Shown here: piece after piece, positions 45,903-55,965 of the stretch | Layout: every line of letters starts with the position of its first letter | How positions within the stretch are numbered: the first letter of the stretch is position 1 | Source: Bombyx mori | Taxonomy: Eukaryota; Arthropoda; Insecta; Lepidoptera; Bombycidae | Assembly: GCF_030269925.1 (NCBI RefSeq) | Contig: NC_085107.1 | Coordinates: 20,524,001-20,588,000 of the forward strand | Direction of reading: 5' to 3' | Length of the DNA: 64,000 nt | Notes under the pieces: model-generated | The model's input: the letters and a program-made list of their open reading frames with translations, nothing else | Database searches by the model: none | What the model was told of the DNA's origin: nothing | Made by a program: the position numbers and the translations under genes

Positions 45903-46343
45903 TCACTCCCCTCCGAGACCGGAGGTCGTGTCATTTTAGTTATCGTTGTCTGTGCTGAGATTAGCTTGCAAGTGCCAGTGCTGCTCGAAGTCTGCGGTGA
46001 GTCGAGACTGAGCTTGAATGCTGCGCGTGTATCGTAAGTAATTCATGTGATACAGAGCTGCCACGCCGGAGATGTGTGACCCCAAGCGTTGATGATCCGG
46101 TCGTGGGCTGCGCTGAACTGTAATGGCGTGATGAGGCAGTGAAGGTGCGTGCCGTAGGACCAGGAAGCGCGGTGAGTCGGCTGCGATGGACCTGTTGAGG
46201 CTGCGATGCTGGCTTGCTGTGGGACGTCTGTTGATGACTTTTGTTTTTATATGCAAGAATGCGGGAATCGTGATAGCCGAAGTTCTTGATGCGCTGATGA
46301 TGAAGTGTGAAGGCTGCAGTTGTTCCGTCGCAGGTCACCAGTT

Positions 46344-46516
46344 TGGTATACGACGGAGGAAAGATCTTCCACCGAGCGGGTGACATTGCTCGGTGGGCCG
46401 ACGGTCCAAATGTTGTTGTTCGGAACTTGTATATATGCGCTTTATCTTGAAAATGTCGTAAGCGAGATTCAGGCAACTGTCAACTATCTTGCGTTGTATA
46501 ATGGCTACCCGCCACA
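46344..46516 (-). repeat. LTR of the miniature element (upstream copy)
   Basis: Starts TGTGGCGGGTAGCC. Contains ATATATACAAGTTCC and GCTCGGTGGAAGATCT. Followed by the primer-binding-site-like sequence. Confidence 0.7.
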
Positions 46517-48000
46517 TATTGAATATTCCATTTAATATTGTTTTTTCTCAATGTAGCTTACTTCTACCGTGAAGGGCGCATCACTTCACAGAGAGCCCCA
46601 GTGAAAGATATAATTTGAGTTCATTAAAAATACCCATTTTATATAAATATACCTCAGAATGAATTAATTGAAACTGCAGAGCTTCGTTTGAAAATGGTCA
46701 GCGTTCTCATAGGTGCATAGGCGCATATGCGCAGAGTTCCAATAATAATATGTTTAGAAATAGCAAACGATTAGTTTCGGCCGCTTCGGCATTATTCGCT
46801 CCATGTTGAGTGTGCGAGGTTATGTTCAGTTGACTTCAGTTGCGCAATGCAGTTGATACGATAATATCGCGAATCGGTCATTCTGGAAGTTACCGGGAAC
46901 ATAGCGCGGCGGTCGGGGACCTCTTGACCAGCCGCAACGAGAACGATTTCACGTACACTAACTGTTCACGCTTCACACCCCTGTTACACCGTGAGTAGCG
47001 CCGCTGTCCCTGCCTCTGCCTGTACGTAGAGCGAGAAGAGGAGGGAGTTAGTACGAACATGAGCTGAGCGTACTTCGGTGGTAGCTCGGCAAGACAAGGA
47101 ACGCGTATCCGTACCTTGTGCTGTTATGAATCAATGATCGAGGTCCCGAGTGATGTGGGATATGGGCTATTTTAAGCCGGATCGCACAATTACTTCGGAG
47201 ATAATGGTGGAGCTTGCCCCGGCGGCTCGCCTACACAGATCAATGAATAGACACAGTAAACAGACAGTTTGGAGTAATTGTACGGAAATAAGTAACTCAT
47301 TTATTGGGCAGCTATCTGCAGCGGGTTATTGTATATTGCCCCTCGGACGGTTGGGCGGTTGGGCGCTTTCTGGAACCACTGCAGATAAAATCTCAGTTTG
47401 ATTTACCTGAACATGTGCAGATTAAATACTAAATATTTTGTATAATATACAAAAAAGCTGTCAATGTTTATTTCAGAAATGTAGATTCATCTAAAACTGT
47501 TATTGACTACTGTTGGTTTAATAAAATACATTTTAATAAATGTTTATGCCTCTTCCCCATTAAATATCTGTTCTTTGAAATTCAAGAACGAAAATATTTT
47601 GTTTCAATTTCAATTTCTTCATCGAAACAGAAAGCTGCAACCGCTGTACAAAAGCTCAAGTTTCAGCCGCACACGGCTATAATCCAGACCATGTTCCTAA
47701 ATGTCTTCAAAAACAGAAAGGACTCTGTACCCACGTAAAAATACATATGTATGTACATTTACACATATGCGGTGTTGTCCGTATTACAATAAATTATATT
47801 ATTATTTATTATAATATACATATTTATAAACTTTACTAATGTCGATGTGATAACCTCTTATTTAATATTTAAATATACACGAAAAATGTAACATAAATCT
47901 TGGTGAAATTGAACTTTTTCTTGCATTAATTTATTTTCATTTTAAACGAGGTTCAAGTACTTTGGAAGATAGAAAATAGAAAAAAAGCACCGTCTATTTT
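46517..48000. other. Intergenic with one promoter-like stretch
   Basis: About 46790-47050 is more GC-rich than its flanks and has first-exon character (separate entry). The rest is AT-rich. An 83-aa ORF at 47150-47401 is unassigned. Confidence 0.35.
46826..46991 (+). promoter_or_regulatory. Possible promoter and noncoding first exon
   Basis: GTTCAGTTGACTTCAGTTGC holds two TCAGTT initiator-like motifs. About 165 bp of GC-richer sequence then ends in TGTTACACC followed by a GTGAGT donor at 46992. This could be a 5' noncoding exon of transporter 2 (+ strand), which needs an upstream exon. The assignment is inference only. Confidence 0.2.
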
Positions 48001-48200
48001 TACGAAATCCATTAATACTAATCCCACTATAAATATGAAAGTTTCTGAAGATGTTTGGATGTTTGTTACTCAATCACGCGTAATCCGCTGAACAGGATTT
48101 GATGAAAATTGGCGCACAGACAGAACATTTCCTGGATTCATACAAACGGATACATTGTACTATAACTTGCTCTCTCAGTATTATAATATTTAGTTTAACT
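48000..48200 (+). repeat. Fragment of a widespread insect repeat
   Basis: GATGTTTGGATGTTTGTTAC, then CGCTGAACAGGATTTGATGA and AAATTGGCGCACAGACAG, resembles a dispersed element seen often in moth genomes. Family name not assigned. Confidence 0.5.
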
Positions 48201-48293
48201 TTAATGTTATTTTATCAAAGCTTTCGTCAATAAACTAATCAATAAATGACACTGACTTAACCATAGCGTTCAATTTGAATATTAGTCTAGTAT

Positions 48294-48543
48294 TTTTACT
48301 GGTGGTAGGATCTCTTGTGAGTCCGCACGAGAAGGTACCACCGCCCTGCCAATTTCAGCCGTGAAGTAGTACTTAATGCGTTTCGGTTTGAAGGGTGGGG
48401 CAGCCGTTGTACCCATACTAAGACCTTAGAACTCATATATCGAGGTGGGTGACGGCATTTACGTTGTAGATGTCTATGGGCTCCGGTAACCACTTAACAC
48501 CAGGGGGACTATGAGTTCGTCCACCCATCTATGCAATAAAAAA
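48294..48543 (+). repeat. Bm1 SINE, 5'-truncated
   Basis: Runs from ACTGGTGGTAGGATCTCTTG to CACCCATCTATGCAATAAAA. The tRNA-like head is absent. Confidence 0.88.
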
Positions 48544-48704
48544 AGTCTAATAGGTTTTTAATTTGCCAGAATTTTTATTATTAAATTTTTTCAGATTTCT
48601 GATTATCACAATAGATGGCGTCAACGTCGAATTAGACCGCGCTATGGTTCCATTACTGTGATTTAAAACAACAGAGCTGTTGTTGTGAAATGTTAAAGCT
48701 TAAG

Positions 48705-49345
48705 CGAAGTAAATAGTCCCTTCGTAATAAGGTAACTCTCTACAAAACTTCCATACGTCCGTCCGGTCATGACTTATGCAAGTGTAGTGTTCGCTTACAC
48801 GACCCGCACTAACATAAACAAACACCCTTCAAATCATTAAATCCTGTTGTTACACGATAGCCACGGGGGCACGGCGGTTCGTGAGAAGCGTGGATCTTCA
48901 CGACAACCTAGAACTTTGTTCCATCAGTAAGTATCTTCAGTCGGCATCAGTGAAAAACCCTCTAGTTGTGGCCGTCGGTAACTGCATATCCGATCCTGTG
49001 GAGCGAGTGGTAAGCGGCCGTCGTCGCCCCAAACGCGTCATTTCTAATCCTCTTGATCCACTATCGTTGCTTCTAGGTACCTCAAGCACTGGTCACCAGC
49101 CTCGTCGAACCCGTCGCTTGTGACGAATGGTTCGGCGAGCAAATTAATCCACAGATACAGCCCGCTGCGTTTCTCGCCGGATTTTTTCAGTGGGTCGCGT
49201 TTCCGATCCAGTGGTAGATTCTGCGAAGCACTGCTCTTGCCAGGGCTAGTGTTAGCAACGTCACCGGGTTAGAGCTCCGTCAGCTCACCTACTCGCTAGG
49301 TGAATCTAGTATGACCCCTCGAGGTCACTAGAATAGGTAGGGAAA
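48705..49345 (+). mobile_element. Jockey-type retroposon 3' part with coding remnant and 3' UTR
   Basis: The first part reads decayed reverse-transcriptase C-terminus (RPVMTYASVVFA, then a NVDLHDN-like stretch with frameshifts). It passes into CGCTGCGTTTCTCGCCGGAT, GTGGGTCGCGTTTCCGATCC, GATTCTGCGAAGCACTGCTC and a terminal AATAGGTAGGGA. This copy shows that the recurring 3' fragments in the window belong to the same family as the coding remnant at 32035-33700. Confidence 0.75.
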
Positions 49346-51530
49346 AAAAGCCATACAAACACATTTATTTTGTCATCCGTTACTTTATCATAATAATTTA
49401 AAACATAATGAATGAAATTCTGCATAGAATCAACCGTCGCACCCTAAGATACGCTAACGGAAGCGGTGGTTGTTGTACGTGATCTTTTAACCGTTCCACC
49501 TTTATCGGTGTTCATAAACGATAAACTAAAACGAATAAAAAAAAAATCATGCTGCGAAATTTTATAAATGACAATCTCATTTTGCAATCTGTACTTTATC
49601 GCGGCGCTGCCAGATTGGAGTTCCTGCGAATCCGATTCCCTGTTCGTTAGGAGCGTCCGTCAAGGCAGAGCTGCGCCGCCCGCCGCACGCCGCACCTATT
49701 CGCTCAGTATTTTCTCGGTAATGTAATTCTAGAGATGTTCGGTAAACACATATTCGTATATTGCAAATCGGGATATGGATTAACTTTATACACATATTCA
49801 ATTTAGATTCATATTTTTATGAGTTATCACGGGCCCGAACGTGGATTCGGTCACTGTAGTAAACTTTGGGCTGATGATGTCGATCATAGCACGAGTTGAG
49901 TTCTTTGGATATCACTAGGATGAAACACTAGAGGCTCTTAATGACCTAGTGCTTTTAGGTACAGTCTAATCTCGCGCTCTTTGTTGTCATTATATAATAC
50001 ATATTAAAAGCTACGTTCCGAACACTGTACAGTAGTCGTGGTCACAGACGACGCGGCGTCATTAATCCACATTTCAATAAATAAAGAATATATTTAATTT
50101 TATAAAATTGATTTTTATGTTAAATTTAAAAATGTTTAATTTCACACAAAACGAACTAACAGTACCTTGGGGTCTGGCTTTATTTGATTTGGATTTTCAT
50201 CTTCACGCCAAGATGAGTTCAGATGTTAGACAAAACGCCGACCATCTTCTCCATTAAAGTTAAGATGTTATTATTTTATTTCAATGGCGTCGCGCATTGT
50301 ACGGTGAATTAATTTGTTTTCTTTAGCTACCTAGTGTTCATTTGGATTGTCATGTCATACAAAACGGTTGGCAGCACTGTCCCGAGCACCTTAACAAACT
50401 TGTTAATTAACACCCTCATACTATTTCTTTGGATTTTGAGAACTCTTAGTAATAAAAGTACTTTTTCCAGTAACAACGAGTTGTCTGTTTGCCAGTTTTA
50501 ACTGTGCAGCAGTTTTAACTGTGTGTACGACCGACCGACCGACCGGCCGACCACCTATAGAACTTAGGGCTGATGAGCCAGTCAAAGTTAAGTGCTTAAC
50601 TCTGAATTCCACAGGCCATTTTGAGTCGCGGTGTCGCGGAATTAGTATAATGTGAATCTTACTGTTCTACTAGACTGAGCTGCGATATTTACAGATCTAG
50701 AACTTTTTTCACACAGTAATAATTTAGCGAACTTGGACGATCGAGCCGGCGCCCCTTTGAGCTGTACTTGAGGCACTGCATTGCCGATGGATATTGGTAT
50801 TGATAACTTGTTGTTGTCAATCAAAGATCGAATCATGAAACTTCAGTGTCCACGAAAACTTTCATTGTCTCTGTATTTTTCCAGTATCCTCTACGGCGAG
50901 AGTTTCTGCAGAAGAAGCCCCGGCGTTCGTCCACGGCGCGTTACCAGAAGTAGACTCTGTACTACCGGCACCCAAATGTGTTTTACCGAGAGCCTACATA
51001 CAAGTATCAATACTAGGTTGGAGCAAAGTTCTCAGCGGCAAGCAACAGATTGGCTCTTCACCATGGAAGTACTGAAGATCATGAATGACGGTGACCACTT
51101 AACATTATTAGCTTACTACGGACGAGTTTATTATCATCACAATTACTTATTATTTTCCTTAGTCTAAAGCCTTGGAGTAAAATAGCAAATACATTAACAA
51201 CAACAATGTGGGAAATCAGAAAATATTTTTTTTAAAACGATTGATTGAAAAAGCCCAGTAATACATAATAATGTTTGTGGCAGGTGACAAGAGACATCGA
51301 CTTAATTAAATATATTGATTATTCTAAATTATGTTTGCGGCTAACGATAACAATAATGTCCGCGTGGCCGTGTTATCGCATGTAAGCAGCTATGGTAGAT
51401 TCAGTGCATAAAAATAGCTCATTGTATAATATTTGTGTAAAATGTGAATGTAAACGGGAGGGAGGTATGTACGCGTTATGCAACTAACACGAAAATAAAC
51501 AATCGTCGTACGGCGCGGCGTGGCGCCATC
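49346..51530. other. Intergenic, nothing recognised
   Basis: AT-rich with a (CCGA)n-like patch at 50529-50545. The 128-aa ORF at 50781-51167 has no domain I recognise and no splice or poly(A) context, so I do not call it. Confidence 0.4.
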
Positions 51531-51636
51531 TCACTCACTCACTCACTCACTCACTCACTCACTCACTCACTCACTCACTCACTCACTCACTCACTCACTC
51601 ACTCACTCACTCACTCACTCACTCACTCACTCACTC
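51531..51636. repeat. (TCAC)n microsatellite, about 26 units
   Basis: Uninterrupted tetranucleotide run. One frame reads THSL repeats, which is not a protein-coding signal. Confidence 0.98.
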
Positions 51637-52109
51637 GCTCACTGAAGTTTCTTAATATTCGAAACTAGCCGCCACTCGCGGCTTCACTCGCGTCGCTACT
51701 CGTCTACATGTTACGTTCATAATCAAATCTTTTCGGAACAAAAACACTTCAGATTCTCTCTGAAACAGAATCTCAGAGAGACCATAAAGGCCGGGACTAA
51801 ATTTGTTTTGTAGTTTTATTGTCAGCTGGAATCGATCCGGACCAGCAAACTGACAGACGGTATTCAATTTTTCGATATGCCTGTATTAGAGAGCGAGTGA
51901 GACGCAGACGGATGTGGCGGGGTCAGGAGGCCGGCCGCTTCCGATGCGGAAACCAGCTAACGTGTTGGAGACTGCTGTTCGGTGACGGATGGTAATGCTT
52001 ACAGCGAAGACTAGCAAGCTCGATGCTTAGTGTACAACGACTGATAATTCATGTTATTATTATTATTTCTAGTGACGTTTAGTTGTTTAACTCGTAAATA
52101 TAGTAATAA
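51637..52109. other. Intergenic, nothing recognised
   Basis: Unassigned. Fairly GC-rich around 51900-51970. Confidence 0.35.
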
Positions 52110-52111
52110 AC

Positions 52112-52552
52112 TCGTCGTGGCCTAACGGATAAGACGTCCGGTGCATTCGTGTTGAGCGATGCACCGGTGTTCGAATCCCAGGCGGGTACCAATTTTTCTA
52201 ATGAAATACGTACCTATTCAACAAATGTTCACGATTGACTTCCACGGTGAAGGAATAACAACGTGTGATAAAAATCAAACCCGCAAAATTGTAATTTGCG
52301 TAGTTACTGGTGGTAGGACCTCTTGTGAGTCCGCACGGGTAGGTCCAACCACCCTGCTTATTTCTGCCGTGAAGCAGTAATGCGTTTCGGTTTGAAGGTT
52401 CGGGCAGCCGTTGTAACTACACTTGAGACCTTAGAACTTATATCTCAAGATGGGTCGCGTATTTACGTTATAGATGTCTATGGGCGCTAGTAACCACTAA
52501 ACACCAGGTGGGCTGTGAGCTCGTCCACACATCTAAGCAAAAAAAAAACCAT
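52112..52552 (+). repeat. Bm1 SINE, full length
   Basis: Head CGTCGTGGCCTAACGGATAA (A box), CCGGTGTTCGAATCCCAGGC (B box), the conserved middle, and the end CGTCCACACATCTAAGCAAA with an A-run. The best reference copy in the window. Confidence 0.93.
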
Positions 52553-52559
52553 AAACGAT

Positions 52560-55030
52560 CCTCCTGCATGACTAGGTATGGGAATAGGGCACACCTTTGT
52601 GAATAATATATTGTGTATCGTTCTAGTGGGTACCGATGCTGCCGCTTAGCAAGAGGCGGCCTGTTTGCTGATCTGATTTTGTATTTTAGTAAATTTCCAC
52701 AGCGGGGAGCAACGTGACCGATTAACCTCAAAATTGGTGTCAAATTACATGTTCAATGTAAAGTAAATGTATTTAAATTATATTACAAAACAATTCGTAT
52801 GTATGTAATTAAATATTACAGTGTTTTAATTGAAAATATTTTTGAAAATGATCTAAATATTTACCCAATGGAACGTAGGTATTGATGGAAACCGCGTGTC
52901 GGGTCTTGTTGTATATTTACGGCCCACACGATCGTTGATAAGAGTTGAGCATCTCAGTGAGCGGTCTGGAGGGCGGCGGCACACGGGAGCGCGAGCGAGG
53001 CGTCAGGCCGGACACGCGTCGCGACGCACACAGCGCCGCCGCCGCGCATCGCCACACCGGCCATTACAAGCCGTCATCAGCCGTCATCAGCCGACACCAG
53101 CCGATATCAGCCGACATCAGCCGACATCAGCCGACACCAGCGCACCGTACCGTCGCAGCGTCGCGTCGCAATATCGGTTATTTAATATTTTACGGAAAAA
53201 AATTATAATAATCTAGTTGAAAAGCTGTGGTCGTACACAAATTTTATGCCAATAATACAGCGGGTTTTAAATAATTCAATATGATAAATTAAAGTCAATT
53301 TAAATTACGATGTTGAAAATGAGTTTCAGGACCTATATTACTATTGAATGTGGATACATTATAATCAATAAAAAAAAAAAAAAAAAACAATAAATAAAAT
53401 AAAACAATCCCGTAAAATTTTCGACACTTTTGTGGGCTAGTAATCCAAAAGATTGACGCAAGTAGCCCGGGCTCTCGGTAGAAGCAACGCGACCGCGACG
53501 CGGAGCTTCGGTCCCAAGGGACGCAAATCTAATGGAGATGACACCGAGAGGAGCCACTGCACTGTAATCATTTGAAGCCGGGTGGGTACGAACACAGAAA
53601 CGTAACCGTTACGCTACGCGGATATTGAACTCTCTCAGAAATAGATTTGAACAAGCTCTGGAATGATCTCTCCTGTTTTATATTTGCACAGCGCTACGAG
53701 ACGACACTGACATTGCCGGTGTCCACGACAAGCATCAAGGATGGCCAACAGGGCCGCAGCCTCGAAACGGAGACAGTGTGAAAATCGACTTCACTGATAA
53801 ACCACATCTATGTAACTCACTAAAAATCTCTTTTCATTATTTTCTTAGGAACCAATTTGAATGTATGTATTTATATATATTTATATAAACCTATACTGGT
53901 ACATATTATCTAACAACATAAATATAGCAGTGTACTGTGGCTACAACACAATTAGCCGCAGCATCAGATGAAATTAGCCTAGTTTTATAATGAAGATTCT
54001 TAGTAATTATTTAGTTGGAAAATAAATAAACTTAAACATCAATTTATTATTATTTAGATTAAATTTGCATATGGGACATAAATTACAAATATATTAAAAC
54101 AAAATATACATTTACAGCTGTAAAATGTTAGTGGAATTTCACTCAGGCTGCGCCGGACAATACTACAGTTTTTTCATGTAACTTAATAACCAAGTCTCCC
54201 ACAACGTGAAGCCCAGCTGATCTCTCCCTACGGCGTCTACGCCACAGCCCTGGGTCCGCACTGACCCACTGACCCCCGCCAACCTGCGAGCGGGGGCCGG
54301 GGTCCGCCCGGACGCTCTTCAACCGAGCGCTTTGTAGTCTTCAAAGGGGAATGCCCACTCTCCATAGTGTGCTAGGCCCAAGATGGACATCAAATATTAC
54401 TATAAAAATGTACTGATTCAAATTCTTAAATGTATTGGATATCTAAAAAATATATTGTAATTGACGCCACTATTATAAAAAATATAATAAAAATAAAAAC
54501 TCGTTTTGAGGTTAATTTTCTATATAAATAAGTGTCGGATTGTGATATACTTCAAGAACTTTTCTTTTCTTTATGTTTAAGATGTTCCTAATGTATCTTT
54601 ATCCAATAAGGTATAAATAACACACTTAATTCTTTAAATATCTATATTTTCTTCATCTTCATACACAATTAGTATCGTCTAAAAATAGCAAAGGAGAGCA
54701 TATACACGGTTTTAAATCTCGGTCAGGGTAAAACCACAATTCACACAATGTTTTTAGTCGTAGTATGAAATGTTATTGATAAAAGTAAAATAAATCGAAG
54801 AAAAATCAAAACACATCCATTTTGTATGCAAGCACAACACCACAAGCAGCAAGCGAAGTGTCAGTCAGTCAGATTAAATTCAGTGTTGTCAGTATAAAGA
54901 AAAATAATTACATGAAATTCATATATCGATATTTTTTTTAGATAACCGATAATTGATTTATATCTTAATCTTTTATTTACGAGTACACATTATTTTTTAT
55001 GTTTTTTTTTAGTTGTACATATTTAAATAA
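52560..55030. other. Intergenic with a 10-bp minisatellite and an unassigned GC-rich repeat
   Basis: Holds the minisatellite at 53071-53140 and a GC-rich stretch at 54185-54400 with a strong potential hairpin (ACCCCCGC paired with GCGGGGG near 54272-54298). The rest is AT-rich. The 106-aa ORF at 52896-53216 spans the minisatellite and is not convincing. Confidence 0.4.
53071..53140 (+). repeat. 10-bp minisatellite, seven units
   Basis: Seven consecutive decamers of the form CCG(A/T)(C/T)A(T/C)CAG, without indels. Confidence 0.95.
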
Positions 55031-55190
55031 CAATACTAGTAACGTTTTTTTTATTGCTTAGATGGGTGGACGAGCTCACAGCCACCCTGGTGTTGCTAAG
55101 TGGTTACTTGAGCCCACATACATCTACAACGTAAATGCGCCACCCACCTTGAGATATAAGTTCTAAGGTCTCAAGTATAGTTACAAGTTA
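55031..55190 (-). repeat. Bm1 SINE, truncated
   Basis: ATTGCTTAGATGGGTGGACG through GATATAAGTTCTAAGGTCTC, then ends after AGTATAGTTACAA. Only the A-rich-end third of the element is present. Confidence 0.85.
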
Positions 55191-55540
55191 AAGTCCAATG
55201 GGTATGTCTTCGATGTTATTTTATGTGCATAAAATCCACAATCGATTGATTAATGATAATACTTATAATGATTTATTTATATGTTTTATTTATATACTCA
55301 AAATATTTACTTCATACGTAAAAGGTTTTGAAGCTGGCAATATTTTTCCCGCAAAAATAAAAATCCTTGTTTTTTCAATAGAGTTACTTTTTTTAAACTA
55401 CTTATTGTAAACTGTAGTGGCGCTTATTTGCAAGAAAGTAAATGCATATTTATTTATGACAAAATTAATGCACTAAGTATTTTTTCTATAATCTATTGTC
55501 CGCTTTGGGCCTAATATGGGCATTCCCCTTTACTTATTTA

Positions 55541-55780
55541 CTTACTAATGTGTTTTTTTCTATCTAATATGATTAGTATTTTTAATCAACCTGTAGGACA
55601 GTGAATTAATTTAACTATTTACAGAATAAAAAGTCAAATAATAATATCTGATTATTTTATTTAATACTCTACTTACCAATGTGGTTTTTTCTATCTAATA
55701 TGATTAGTATTTTTAATCAACCTGTAGGACAGTGAATTAATTTAACTATTTACAGAATAAAAAGTCAAATAATAATATCT
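55541..55780. repeat. Direct duplication with 131-bp offset
   Basis: 55541-55649 and 55672-55780 match nearly exactly (CTTACTAATGTG versus CTTACCAATGTG, then TATCTAATATGATTAGTATT onward). A recent local tandem duplication. Confidence 0.92.
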
Positions 55781-55835
55781 TCTAATTGAACTTTCTGTAG
55801 GTTGATCGGAGATAAGATTATAAAATATGTTGAAG

Positions 55836-55965
55836 CATTTTTTTTTTTTTTTTTATTGCCCTTGTAGGCAGACGAGCATACGGCCCACCTGATGGTGAGT
55901 GGTTACCGTCGCCCATGGACTTCAGCAATGCCAGGGGCAGAGCCAAGCCGCTGCCTACCGTAAAG
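55836..55965 (+). repeat. Lepidopteran dispersed repeat (CATACGGCCCACCTGATGG type)
   Basis: A T-run followed by TGCCCTTGTAGGCAGACGAG, GCCCACCTGATGGTGAGTGG, and CAGAGCCAAGCCGCTGCCTA. This block is found throughout moth genomes as a retroposon 3' end in reverse orientation. The precise parent is not assigned. Confidence 0.7.

Larger units (their letters stand above)
45753..46516 (-). mobile_element. Miniature LTR retrotransposon (TRIM-like), 764 bp
   Basis: On the minus strand the upstream LTR runs 46516-46344 and the downstream LTR runs 45902-45753, both starting TGTGGCGGGTAGCC and ending near CCA. Directly after the upstream LTR, AACTGGTGACCTGCGAC (46343-46327) has the look of a primer-binding site. 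Directly before the downstream LTR, GGTCTCGGAGGGGAGTGA (45920-45903) is a polypurine tract. The body of about 425 bp is too short for gag-pol. Minus-strand ORFs across it (45936-46256, 45961-46476) show no conserved domain. The LTRs differ by an indel of about 25 bp and several substitutions, so the copy is not new. No clear target duplication was found. Confidence 0.75.

Noticed and set aside
45936..46476. Minus-strand ORFs of 106 and 171 aa as possible gag protein
   Set aside because: They lie in the short body of the LTR element, overlap in different frames and show no zinc knuckle or other conserved motif.
51444..51668. THSL-repeat protein
   Set aside because: Translation of a (TCAC)n microsatellite.
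52112..52200. Functional tRNA gene suggested by A- and B-box-like sequence
   Set aside because: This is the tRNA-derived head of a full Bm1 SINE. The same head occurs at 7960-8050 and 44060-44148, and no tRNA-sized cloverleaf ends are present.
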